From: Sphingobacteriaceae bacterium
GTDB lineage: Bacteria > Bacteroidota > Bacteroidia > Sphingobacteriales > Sphingobacteriaceae
Direction: 5' to 3'
DNA length: 64,000 nucleotides
Assembly: GCA_017745075.1 (NCBI GenBank)
Contig: JAGIAD010000028.1
Coordinates: 62,001-126,000 of the forward strand
Part shown: piece after piece, positions 1-8,557 of the stretch
Layout of the letters: every line of letters begins with the position of its first letter
Numbering within the stretch: position 1 is the stretch's first letter
Program-made: the position numbers and the translations under genes
Notes under the pieces: model-generated
Databases searched by the model: none
What the model saw: the letters and a program-made list of their open reading frames with translations, nothing else
Told to the model about the DNA's origin: nothing

Positions 1-1
1 A

Positions 2-2041
2 ATGTTAAAGTACGGGATGACCTTGTCGCTCGGTGCTTTATGCGTAAGTGTGGTAGATACTCCGGGGCCAATGGTACACCGCAGAAATGCGATGCTGATC
101 ACCACTGCTTTAATTTTTATCTTTTCCATTATTACAGGCTTGACCAATAAAAACCATTTTTTCATTGGATTTTTATTGGCCGTTTCGAGTTTTGTTTTTT
201 CGATGTTTTATATCTACGGGGTCAGGGCGGCATCTGTGGGTACGGCTGTACTGTTAATCATGGTATTGAGTATTGATGACATCAGGCCATGGCACGAGGT
301 ATTGTTATCTGCTTTTATGGTACTTATGGGCAGCCTCTGGTATACCGGTTTGAGTTACTTTGTTTACCGATTACGCCCTTTTCGCCTTGTACAGCAATCA
401 TTAAGTGACTCTATTATTGAGGTTGCAGAGTTTTTGCGCGAGAAAGCCAAATTTTATCACCAGAACAATAACTACGATAAAACCTATTCTGAACTGTTGC
501 AGCTTCAGGTTTCGGTTCATGAAAAACAGGATGCTGTACGCGAATTACTTTTCAGGACACGTGAAATTGTAAGGGATTCGACACCAGAGGGGCGTTTTCT
601 CCTGCTCGTTTTTGTAGATATGGTTGATCTTTTCGAGCAGGTAATGTCTACCTATTATAACTATCAGCAGCTGCACGATCAGTTTGATAAAGCAGGGATC
701 TTGTCTGACTATGAAATGGCTATTAAACGGATTTCTTATGCACTGGATGATATAGCCTTTGCTTTAAAAAGCGGTAGAACACCTGTTCTCTCGAAGCGTT
801 TGCTGATCGAAATTGAACGTTTGAAGATCAAAATCAATAGCCTCGAGAAAAATAACGAAAACCAGGAATACAACACCCTGGGTATTATTGCACTGAAGAA
901 CATTGAGGTTAATATAGAAAATATACTTGCCAGGGTAAAAACCATTTTCAGTTATTTTAAGGTAAGGAACAGTAAGGAAATCCGACAGGCTGAAGTAGAT
1001 ACCGAGAAATTTATCACCAGGCAGAATTTCGATTTTAAACTGTTTACCGAAAATTTAACCTACAGCTCGTCAACTTTCAGGCATTCGTTAAGGGTTACTG
1101 TTGTAATGCTTTTGGGTTTTGTGGTGTCGCAGCTCCTCAATTTTTCGCATAGTTACTGGATCCTGCTTACCATCCTGGTGATCTCAAAACCAGGTTTTAG
1201 TTTAACCAAAGAACGTAATTATCAACGTTTGATAGGTACTACCATTGGCGCTTTTATTGGTATGGGAGTAGTAACGTATGTAGACGATAAAAATACATTG
1301 TTTATAATCCTGTTGATCTGTATGATCGGTTGTTATAGTTTCCAGCGGAAAAACTATGTAGTAAGTGTACTTTTCATGACGCCCTATATCCTGATCCTTT
1401 TTGATTTTTTGGGCATGGGATCTATCGCTTTGGCCAGGGAAAGGATTTATGATACCTTTATTGGTTCAGGCATTGCTTTGCTGGCCAGTTACTCGCTATT
1501 TCCAACCTGGGAGCATGAAAAGCTTAAAGAGGCTATGCTCGATACCCTAAGAGCAAATAAGGCTTACTACGAACAGGTAACTAAATTATATTTCGAAAAA
1601 AACTATAACCGCACCGAATACAAGCTTGCCCGGAAAGAGGTTTATGTAAGTACCGCAAATCTGGCTTCTTTATTTCAGAGGATGTTCTCTGAACCCAAAA
1701 GCAAACAGTTGTTTATTAAAGAAGTACACCAGTTTACCACACTGAACCATTTATTATCTTCATATGTTGCAACGCTTTCTCTCTATAATAAGGAACATCA
1801 ATTTATCTTCGAAAGCTTCGACAGTTTAAAACCGATGGCCAATAACACCCATTATTTGCTGGATACGTCTATTGATAATTTGGAGCAGGGAGCCGGCATA
1901 ATTGATAATGTGCCATTAATCAGGTTAAATGATAGCGGTTTAACAGCGAAAAAAGGTGAAGATTTGGTTCCCGAACAGTTCGACCTTATCCAAAAGGTAG
2001 CCTACGATATTTACAAGCTATCCGTAAAAATTAAGATTTAG
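2..2041 (+). CDS. FUSC/YccS-family inner-membrane protein, 5' end cut by window
   Basis: The frame is open to the left edge, so the Met at base 2 is probably internal and the true N-terminus lies outside. The visible 679 residues show two clusters of hydrophobic segments (about residues 1-125 and 365-500). A long charged helical stretch separates them (about 130-350) and a soluble C-terminal region follows. This membrane-soluble-membrane-soluble plan, with motifs such as RHSLRVTVVM at the start of the second membrane block, fits the YccS/YhfK/FUSC family of aromatic-acid-efflux-like proteins. Substrate is unknown. The next gene is 104 bases downstream on the same strand with no clear terminator between them. 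Family assignment is by overall architecture and recalled motifs. Confidence 0.8.
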   Translation: MLKYGMTLSLGALCVSVVDTPGPMVHRRNAMLITTALIFIFSIITGLTNKNHFFIGFLLAVSSFVFSMFYIYGVRAASVGTAVLLIMVLSIDDIRPWHEVLLSAFMVLMGSLWYTGLSYFVYRLRPFRLVQQSLSDSIIEVAEFLREKAKFYHQNNNYDKTYSELLQLQVSVHEKQDAVRELLFRTREIVRDSTPEGRFLLLVFVDMVDLFEQVMSTYYNYQQLHDQFDKAGILSDYEMAIKRISYALDDIAFALKSGRTPVLSKRLLIEIERLKIKINSLEKNNENQEYNTLGIIALKNIEVNIENILARVKTIFSYFKVRNSKEIRQAEVDTEKFITRQNFDFKLFTENLTYSSSTFRHSLRVTVVMLLGFVVSQLLNFSHSYWILLTILVISKPGFSLTKERNYQRLIGTTIGAFIGMGVVTYVDDKNTLFIILLICMIGCYSFQRKNYVVSVLFMTPYILILFDFLGMGSIALARERIYDTFIGSGIALLASYSLFPTWEHEKLKEAMLDTLRANKAYYEQVTKLYFEKNYNRTEYKLARKEVYVSTANLASLFQRMFSEPKSKQLFIKEVHQFTTLNHLLSSYVATLSLYNKEHQFIFESFDSLKPMANNTHYLLDTSIDNLEQGAGIIDNVPLIRLNDSGLTAKKGEDLVPEQFDLIQKVAYDIYKLSVKIKI

Positions 2042-2145
2042 TTTAAAATTTCAGCCTGTAGCACCTGCATCTACCGTTTAACAGAACAAATATCATATTA
2101 AAACAAAGGCCGGTGTAAATTGTTAAATAGTGATATTAGAAAATT

Positions 2146-2556
2146 ATGGAAAAGCTATATACTGCTGAAGTTACAGCTACTGGAGGAAGAGACGGACATA
2201 TTAAATCGAGCGATGGAATTTTAGATTTTGATTTAAGAAAGCCAAAAGAGCTTGGCGGACAAGGAGGTGCCACCAATCCTGAAGAATTATTTGCTGCTGC
2301 ATGGGGACCATGTTATTTAGGGGCCTTAGGTAGTGTGGCAGAGCGCGAAGGTGTTGATATTAGTGAAGCAAATGTGAAAGTGCTGGTTTCATTTAATAAA
2401 GATGGTAATGCCTTTGTTCTCTCTGCAGATCTTGATGTACACATTCCGGGCATTTCGCGTGAGGAAGCACAGCTTCTGGCCGATAAGGCGCACAGGGCAT
2501 GCCCATATTCTAAAGCAACAAGAGGAAATATTGAAACAAGGGTGACTGCAGTATAA
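2146..2556 (+). CDS. ohr: Ohr/OsmC-family organic hydroperoxide peroxidase
   Basis: This 136-residue protein matches the usual Ohr length. It carries the two redox cysteines expected of the family: Cys56 in AWGPCYLGAL and Cys119 in HRACPYSKATRGN. Proteins of this family reduce organic hydroperoxides in the cytoplasm through these thiols, usually recharged by lipoylated proteins. The N-terminal YTAEVTATGGRDGHIKS and the GGATNPEELFAAAW segment are typical of Ohr rather than OsmC. No MarR-type OhrR regulator is next to it, so its control is not evident here. A hairpin and a bidirectional terminator follow. Confidence 0.9.
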   Translation: MEKLYTAEVTATGGRDGHIKSSDGILDFDLRKPKELGGQGGATNPEELFAAAWGPCYLGALGSVAEREGVDISEANVKVLVSFNKDGNAFVLSADLDVHIPGISREEAQLLADKAHRACPYSKATRGNIETRVTAV

Positions 2557-2586
2557 ACAGGTTGGTTATTTCCTTATTGATGTGAG

Positions 2587-2606
2587 GTCAGATGTTACCA
2601 TCTGAC
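2587..2606. repeat. short perfect hairpin (GTCAGATG/CATCTGAC)
   Basis: An 8-bp perfect inverted repeat with a TTAC loop lies 30 bases after the ohr stop. It lacks a T-run, so it is more like a dispersed palindromic unit than a terminator. Confidence 0.5.
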
Positions 2607-2691
2607 TCTAAAATAGATGATAAAACAGGACTTTATTTAGTGTCAGTTGGAAACAACTCACACCACGAATAAAAAGAAAGAATGACAAATA

Positions 2692-2719
2692 AAAAATCCC
2701 GGCTTAACCGGGATTTTTT
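2692..2719. terminator. bidirectional terminator between ohr and bioB
   Basis: A-run, then ATCCCGG-CTTAA-CCGGGAT, then T-run. The symmetry allows it to end both the rightward ohr transcript and the leftward bioB transcript. Confidence 0.8.
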
Positions 2720-2755
2720 ATTTATTATGCGGGCACACTAAAATTATACGCCCGG

Positions 2756-3757
2756 TTAAACAGCTTCTTCTTTAATCCTTGTGTTTTCAGGGCGGCCATT
2801 TTTGAAAGCATCGCGGGTTTTTAAACCCAATAGTTCAAACATGGCCATATCATCTACAAATGCAGGATTTGGTGTAGTTAATAATTTATCGCCGGCAAAA
2901 ATAGAACTTGCGCCAGCCATAAAGCAAAATGCCTGTTCTAAAGTACTCATCTCATTTCTACCGGCTGACAAGCGTACCACTGAGTTTGGCATTACAATAC
3001 GTGCTGTGGCGATCATTCTTACCATATCCCAGATCGGAACGCGGGGCTGGTTTTCTAAAGGTGTACCTTTTACCGGAACCAAAGCATTAACCGGAACCGA
3101 TTCAGGATGTTTCTCCATGTTCGATAAGGTCTGTAACATCGACACGCGGTCTTCTACAGTTTCGCCTAAACCGATAATACCACCGCTGCAAACTGTTAAT
3201 TTTGCCTTACGGACATTTTTAATCGTATTTAAACGGTCATCGTAGGTTCTGGTCGAAATAATACGTTTGTAATCATCTTCAGAAGTATCGATGTTATGAT
3301 TATATGCATATAAGCCGGCATCAGCCAAACGTTGTGCCTGATTTTCAGTAAGCATACCTAAAGTACAGCAAACTTCCATATCCATATCATTAACAGCTTT
3401 AACCATTTCAATCACACGATCAAAATCGCGGTTATCGCGTACTTCGCGCCAGGCGGCACCCATGCACAAACGTGATGCACCACCTTCTTTAGCCTTAACA
3501 GCAGCACTAACTACCTGGCTAACCTGCATTAAAGGCTGTACTTCTAAATCGGTATGGTAACGGGCAGCTTGCGGGCAATAAGAACAATCTTCGGCACAAC
3601 CTCCGGTTTTTATAGAGATCAATGAACTAACCTGAACTTCATTATAATCTTTATTTTCCCTGTGGATAGTAGCTGCTTCATAAACCAGATCCAAAAACGG
3701 TCTGTTATAAATTTCGTATATTTCTTCTTTTGTCCAATCGTGTCTAGTTTTTTGCAT
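2756..3757 (-). CDS. bioB: biotin synthase
   Basis: Radical-SAM enzyme that inserts sulfur into dethiobiotin, the last step of biotin synthesis. The CxxxCxxC cluster motif is present as Cys54, Cys58 and Cys61 in GGCAEDCSYCPQ. The barrel motifs YNHNIDTSEDDY, GGIIGLGET and LSAGRNEM, with the arginine that binds the 2Fe-2S cluster, are also seen. At 333 residues it is full length. It stands alone: no other bio genes (bioA/D/F) are in the window. The next leftward gene upstream, mgtE, ends 98 bases before its start. No BirA-like operator was recognised. Confidence 0.97.
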   Translation of the reverse strand: MQKTRHDWTKEEIYEIYNRPFLDLVYEAATIHRENKDYNEVQVSSLISIKTGGCAEDCSYCPQAARYHTDLEVQPLMQVSQVVSAAVKAKEGGASRLCMGAAWREVRDNRDFDRVIEMVKAVNDMDMEVCCTLGMLTENQAQRLADAGLYAYNHNIDTSEDDYKRIISTRTYDDRLNTIKNVRKAKLTVCSGGIIGLGETVEDRVSMLQTLSNMEKHPESVPVNALVPVKGTPLENQPRVPIWDMVRMIATARIVMPNSVVRLSAGRNEMSTLEQAFCFMAGASSIFAGDKLLTTPNPAFVDDMAMFELLGLKTRDAFKNGRPENTRIKEEAV

Positions 3758-3855
3758 GTGGATCAGATTTAATTTTATTCGTCTTTTTAATTTGCAGGCA
3801 GCCCATTCAGTTTTTCGGAAAAGCTTCCGAACTCCTCAAATCAAGCTGCTCCTGA

Positions 3856-5205
3856 TTATAGTAAAAGTTTACTGGCCAAACCTAAAATCAATAGGAAACC
3901 AAAAACGTCGGTAAAAGTAGTAATAATTATAGATGATGCAATGGCAGGATCGATACCTACCCTTTTTAAAATAAGCGGAATACCAGCCCCTGTAATGCCA
4001 GCAATAATCAGATTACCCGTCATAGCCAGGAAGATAACCAGGCCAAGCATTGGATTTCCGTCAAAAAAGAAAGCAAAAATAAATACGATTAATCCATTCG
4101 CAGCACCGTTGATTAAACCTACGGTAAACTCTTTTAAAACTGTTCTGTAAGCTTGTTTATCCGTTAAATCGTAAAGTGAGATACGCCTTACCGTTACTGC
4201 AAGTGCCTGGGTGGCTGCATTTCCACCCATTCCTGCTATAATAGTCATATAAGCAGCTAAAGAAGGAATCAATTTAATGGTTGGATCGAAATAACGCACT
4301 ACCGATGAAGCTAAAAAAGCCGTGCCGAGGTTAATAATCAACCATGGTAAACGCGATTTCACCGCTTCTACCCAGTTACCACTTAATTCCTCATCTTCTG
4401 ATACCCCTGAAATTTTGAGGATATCCTCAGTGCTTTCTGCCTCGATTACGTCGATCACATCGTCGAAAGTTACCCTTCCCAGTAATTTCTGGTGTTCGTC
4501 TATTACCGGGATACTGGTTAAATTATATTGAGAAATCAGGTTGGCTACTTCTTCCTGGTCGGTATCGGGATGAACATAAACAGCATCAATTTTAACCAGT
4601 TCGGTTATTTTGGCATTATGTTTTGCCTTAATGATGTCTTTTAACGAAACAATGCCTTTAAAAATTTCCTCGTCATCTACCACATAAATGGTATAAAACT
4701 CTTCCATCTCCTCACTTTGGCGGATAATTTCGTCAATTGCATCCTTTTTGGTCAGGTTGATGTTTACACGGATCAACTCCGTATTCATCAAACCACCGGC
4801 GGTTTTTTCATCGTAGGTTAAAAGGTTCCTGATTTCTGAGGCATGATCTTCGGTAAGGTCTTCCAGAATTTCTTTCTGCTCGTGATCTTCCAGCTGAGAA
4901 ATAATATCAGTTGCATCGTCGTAATCCAGCTCCTCAACAATTTCGGTCCGTTTATCGGGGTGAAGCTCAAAGAGTAAATCTTCCGGGTGGGATTCTTCAT
5001 CCATTTCAGAAATAATCTCTGAAGCGATTTCTGCCGAAAGGAGGTTTATAATATGGCGCTGTTCAGATTTATCCAAACGTTCGAACAGAATTGCGATTTC
5101 TGAGGCATGGTATTCCTCTAAAACTACCTTTAAAGTCTCATCACCAGCTAAAATTGCATTTTTAACCTTGAGTACGTCGCTTTTATCTATTTCGAATGAC
5201 TGCAT
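3856..5205 (-). CDS. mgtE: magnesium transporter MgtE
   Basis: Mg2+ channel/transporter of 449 residues. It has the full MgtE plan: an N-terminal superhelical domain (about 1-130, rich in LLxxL and EE/DD motifs), two CBS domains (about 135-255, including GIVSLKDII and GRVTFDDVIDVIEAE), and five membrane segments (about 285-449). The MTIIAGMGGNAATQALAV and GAGIPLILKRVGIDPA signatures line the pore. In this family Mg2+ binding between the N and CBS domains closes the channel, so regulation is mainly allosteric. A TAAATTTG -10-like element (minus strand, 5264-5271) lies about 60 bases upstream, without a clear -33 partner. It is a single-gene unit. Confidence 0.96.
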   Translation of the reverse strand: MQSFEIDKSDVLKVKNAILAGDETLKVVLEEYHASEIAILFERLDKSEQRHIINLLSAEIASEIISEMDEESHPEDLLFELHPDKRTEIVEELDYDDATDIISQLEDHEQKEILEDLTEDHASEIRNLLTYDEKTAGGLMNTELIRVNINLTKKDAIDEIIRQSEEMEEFYTIYVVDDEEIFKGIVSLKDIIKAKHNAKITELVKIDAVYVHPDTDQEEVANLISQYNLTSIPVIDEHQKLLGRVTFDDVIDVIEAESTEDILKISGVSEDEELSGNWVEAVKSRLPWLIINLGTAFLASSVVRYFDPTIKLIPSLAAYMTIIAGMGGNAATQALAVTVRRISLYDLTDKQAYRTVLKEFTVGLINGAANGLIVFIFAFFFDGNPMLGLVIFLAMTGNLIIAGITGAGIPLILKRVGIDPAIASSIIITTFTDVFGFLLILGLASKLLL

Positions 5206-5555
5206 CTATAACCTAACCAAAACGCTCTGAAGCTATAACTATAAAAATTGAATTAAACCTCCTCAAATTTATTCTAATCTTTTTATTTATCCTATTGAAT
5301 AGCAATTATTCATTTAAGGTATTTGTAATTAAAATAGGAGTATAAATCCATATTATCTCTAATTACCATTATTTAATTGAATTGTTTTTACAATCTTCTG
5401 AATGATAGTGCAGCGGTATTGAACGGTTGCATTGCAGATATTGATACCGGAGCCAAAGGCACTGCAAAGTAACAGAATTAAAAAACATGTAAAATGCCTG
5501 ATGGAAAACAGTCTTTCTAACAGAAAAACTTAAATTAGGAATCAAATTACCACCC
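5206..5555. other. 350-base AT-rich divergent intergenic region
   Basis: This region separates the leftward mgtE from the rightward serine hydrolase. Apart from the possible mgtE -7 element at 5264-5271 I see no gene, strong hairpin or repeat. An antisense reading frame that crosses its right half runs into the serine-hydrolase gene and looks non-coding. Confidence 0.6.
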
Positions 5556-6803
5556 ATGAAAAGGATTTTAATTATTGCATTTTCGTTGATCAGCTTATCT
5601 GTTATGGCACAAAAAACCGACACTGTTTTTTTAAAGAAATTAATGGAAAGCAAACCTGATCTTTTTGCATCGGTGCTCAATCATCCAGGCTATAATCAAA
5701 TACAGATACTCTATACCCAGATAAACCGCGATGCCAGGAATAAACCCTCTTTTAAAAGTTTTAGCTATCATTTAGACCCTTATCATTATTTTTATCCTGC
5801 TAGTACAGTTAAACTTGCTGCTGTTATTTTTGCCCTCGAGAAGGTAAATGCATTAAAAAGTACCGGTTTAAGTGCTAAAAGTACCATGATTACCGATAGC
5901 GCCTATAAAGGACAGACAAAAGTTTTAAAAGATAGCAGTGCTAAAAATGGTTTGCCTTCTGTTGAACAATATGTTAAAAAGGTATTGCTTACCAGCGATA
6001 ATGATGCCTTTAACCGTTTATTTGAGTTTATTGGTCGCGCAGAAATCAACAAAAAATTAAAAGCAAACGGATTAAACAATAGCCGGATCCTTAACCGTTT
6101 GGCTATTGGCGATTCAGGCGAATCAGCCAGGCATACAAACCCTGTTAAATTTTACAATGGCAGTGAATTGGTGTACGATCAACAGGCACAATACGATCCA
6201 AAAGATTATGAATTGCAGTTAACCAACCTGGTAATGGGTAAAGGTTACCTGGACAGTGCCGATAAACTGGTGAATAAACCTTTTAGTTTGGCCGGAAAAA
6301 ATGCCTTTTCCATTAACGATCAGCAGAAACTGATGCAGAAACTGATCTTTCCTGAAATTTTTCCTGCTAATGAACGATTTAAACTGACTGCAGAAGATTA
6401 CAAACTGATTTATACCTATATGAGCAAATACCCAACGGAGAGTGATTTTCCAAAATATGATCCGAAAGAATTCTGGCCGACCTATGCAAAAATGCTTTAT
6501 TACGGACGCGAAAAGGTAACGCCAGATCCAAACATCAGGATTTTTAATAAATACGGCGATAGTTATGGTTACATTATAGACAATTCTTACTTCGTTGATT
6601 TTAAAAATGGGATTGAATATTTCTTAACGGCTGTTGTTCAGAGTAATGAAGATGGAATTTTTAACGATGATAAATATGAATATGACACCGTTTGTTTCCC
6701 TTTTATGAAAAATCTCGGACGAAGTATTTATGATCTGGAACTAAAACGGGTAAAAAAGCATAAGCCAGACCTGAGCAAATTCAAAATTGATTATAATCGT
6801 TAA
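5556..6803 (+). CDS. secreted serine hydrolase of the beta-lactamase/PBP fold
   Basis: The 415-residue protein starts with a signal peptide (MKRILIIAFSLISLSVMAQ). Its active-site motifs resemble class A beta-lactamases: Ser83-x-x-Lys86 in YPASTVKLA and Ser147-Asp-Asn149 in LLTSDNDAFNRL. I do not see a clear KTG triad near the end, and the protein is longer than class A enzymes (about 290). An insertion between SDN and the C-terminus (about 190-300) accounts for part of this. It acts in the periplasm or outer membrane, perhaps as a peptidoglycan or peptide hydrolase. Calling it a resistance beta-lactamase is not justified. It stands alone; the next gene, an NtrC regulator, starts 105 bases on. 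Confidence 0.8.
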   Translation: MKRILIIAFSLISLSVMAQKTDTVFLKKLMESKPDLFASVLNHPGYNQIQILYTQINRDARNKPSFKSFSYHLDPYHYFYPASTVKLAAVIFALEKVNALKSTGLSAKSTMITDSAYKGQTKVLKDSSAKNGLPSVEQYVKKVLLTSDNDAFNRLFEFIGRAEINKKLKANGLNNSRILNRLAIGDSGESARHTNPVKFYNGSELVYDQQAQYDPKDYELQLTNLVMGKGYLDSADKLVNKPFSLAGKNAFSINDQQKLMQKLIFPEIFPANERFKLTAEDYKLIYTYMSKYPTESDFPKYDPKEFWPTYAKMLYYGREKVTPDPNIRIFNKYGDSYGYIIDNSYFVDFKNGIEYFLTAVVQSNEDGIFNDDKYEYDTVCFPFMKNLGRSIYDLELKRVKKHKPDLSKFKIDYNR

Positions 6804-6908
6804 AACCTTTCTCATGTTTAACGGTTTATAGCCTATAAATTGTCTAAAAAACTATACATTAATTAAAAAATAATATATTCGCATTTCAAATAGAAGAATA
6901 CATCTGTA

Positions 6909-8312
6909 ATGGCTAAACTATTAATAATTGACGATGAGCGTGCGATAAGGAGTACCTTACGCGAAATTCTGGAATACGAAAATTACGATGTGGAAGATAT
7001 CGATAACGGTATCGATGGCCTCGAAATGATCAAAAAGGGAAATTTTGACCTGGTTCTTTGCGATATCAAGATGAATAAGATGGACGGTATGGAAGTGCTC
7101 GAACAGGCACAGATCATCAAACCTGACCTGCCTTTCATTATGATATCCGGACATGGGACGGTTGAAACGGCCATTGAAGCCAGTAAAAAAGGAGCTTTCG
7201 ATTTCATTTCGAAACCACCTGATTTGAACCGTTTACTAATTACTGTTCGAAATGGTTTAGACCGTGGAACCTTAGTTACCGAAACCAAGGTTTTAAAGCG
7301 TAAAGCAAGCAAAACCCGCGAAATTTTAGGCGAATCAGAGAGTATTTCGAAAATTAAGGAAACTATTGAGCGTGTTGCCCCTACTGATGCCCGTGTACTG
7401 ATTACCGGAGCAAATGGTAGTGGTAAAGAGTTGGTAGCCCGTTGGTTACACGAAAAATCGAACCGTGCAGATAGTTCATTAATTGAAGTGAACTGTGCAG
7501 CAATTCCATCTGAACTGATTGAAAGCGAGTTGTTTGGTCACGAAAAAGGTTCATTTACCTCTGCTGTTAAACAGCGTATTGGTAAGTTTGAGCTGGCCAA
7601 TGGCGGAACTTTGTTCCTTGATGAGATTGGCGACATGAGTTTATCAGCCCAGGCAAAAGTTCTGCGCGCCTTACAGGAACATAAAATTACGCGCGTAGGT
7701 GGCGAAAAAGAAATTGAAGTAAACGTGCGTGTTTTAGCGGCAACCAATAAAGATTTGCTAAAAGAAATTGAAGAGGGTAATTTCCGTATGGACTTATACC
7801 ACAGGTTAAATGTAATCAATATTCATGTTCCTCATTTAACAGAACGTATTGATGATATTCCTGTAATTGCACAGAGTTTTTTAGAAAGTATATGCAGTGA
7901 TTATGGTATGCCGGTTAAGAAAATAAATGAGGCCGGAATGGCTGCATTACAGGCTTTGCCATGGACAGGTAACGTACGCGAGCTGCATAACATGATCGAA
8001 CGACTGATCATTCTGAGCGACAAGGTAATTACCGAAAATGATGTACGTGCCTTTGCCAATCCGGGTGGCGGAACAAATATCGGTGCGGCAAACAGTACCC
8101 AGATTGCTGCTGCAGGTGGTTCGGCGTTAACTTCTTCTTTTGATTCGTTTAGCAATTTCCAGGATTATAAAGACCATGCTGAACGTGAGTTTATCAAATT
8201 CAAACTGGAAAAAAATAATTGGAATGTATCAAAAACTGCTGATGAGATTGATATTCAAAGAAGTCACTTATACAGTAAAATCGAAAAATTCGGCCTAAAA
8301 AGAGCAGAATAG
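6909..8312 (+). CDS. NtrC-family sigma-54-dependent response regulator
   Basis: Three domains are visible. The receiver (1-120) has acidic pocket D8-D9, phosphoacceptor Asp52 (LCDIKM) and Lys102 (FISKPPD). The AAA+ domain (about 140-370) has Walker A GANGSGKE (167-174), the sigma-54 contact loop GSFTSA (214-219) and Walker B LFLDEIGD (about 235-242). The C-terminal Fis-type helix-turn-helix (about 425-467) includes NWNVSKTADEIDIQRSHLYSKIEKFG. At 467 residues it is a complete activator of RNA polymerase carrying sigma-54. No sensor kinase is adjacent, so it is an orphan here. Two sigma-54-like promoters occur about 7 kb away (15255 and 15868), but no link is shown. Confidence 0.93.
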   Translation: MAKLLIIDDERAIRSTLREILEYENYDVEDIDNGIDGLEMIKKGNFDLVLCDIKMNKMDGMEVLEQAQIIKPDLPFIMISGHGTVETAIEASKKGAFDFISKPPDLNRLLITVRNGLDRGTLVTETKVLKRKASKTREILGESESISKIKETIERVAPTDARVLITGANGSGKELVARWLHEKSNRADSSLIEVNCAAIPSELIESELFGHEKGSFTSAVKQRIGKFELANGGTLFLDEIGDMSLSAQAKVLRALQEHKITRVGGEKEIEVNVRVLAATNKDLLKEIEEGNFRMDLYHRLNVINIHVPHLTERIDDIPVIAQSFLESICSDYGMPVKKINEAGMAALQALPWTGNVRELHNMIERLIILSDKVITENDVRAFANPGGGTNIGAANSTQIAAAGGSALTSSFDSFSNFQDYKDHAEREFIKFKLEKNNWNVSKTADEIDIQRSHLYSKIEKFGLKRAE

Positions 8313-8340
8313 CTCTAACAAAGGTTGAAAAGTTATAATG

Positions 8341-8384
8341 TTGGAATGTTTGAAGGTTCTCCGGAAAACATTCCAATTTTTTTA
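8341..8384 (+). terminator. terminator after the NtrC regulator
   Basis: TTGGAATGTTT pairs with AAACATTCCAA across a 13-base loop and is followed by a run of T residues. Confidence 0.65.
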
Positions 8385-8393
8385 TACATTTCG

Positions 8394-8431
8394 CGTCATC
8401 TCGACTGAAGCGCAGCGGAATGGAGAGATCT
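8394..8431. repeat. dispersed CGTCATCTCGACTGAAG-type element
   Basis: Reads CGTCATCTCGACTGAAGCGC then AGCGGAATGGAGAGATCT. Related copies occur near 11271-11350, 34875-35000, 36128-36165 (inverted), 49881-49900, 59875-59927 and 60711-60732, always between genes. Confidence 0.75.
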
Positions 8432-8557
8432 GTTAAATAATATATTTAAGGATTTCTTCCTCCAGCTCTTCGATCTAAGAAGATCATATCTGAACAATTG
8501 TTAGTGACGAATGTATTGAACTTTACAACATTTCAACTTTCCAACATTAAAACAATC

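Noticed and set aside
2781..3245. 154-codon rightward frame
   Set aside because: Lies wholly inside bioB on the other strand; lacks any family feature.
5369..5680. 103-codon leftward frame in the mgtE/hydrolase gap
   Set aside because: Runs into the signal-peptide region of the serine hydrolase on the other strand and shows no recognisable motif.
5556..6803. Antibiotic-resistance beta-lactamase
   Set aside because: SxxK and SDN are present but length, insertion and no clear KTG argue against a class A resistance enzyme.
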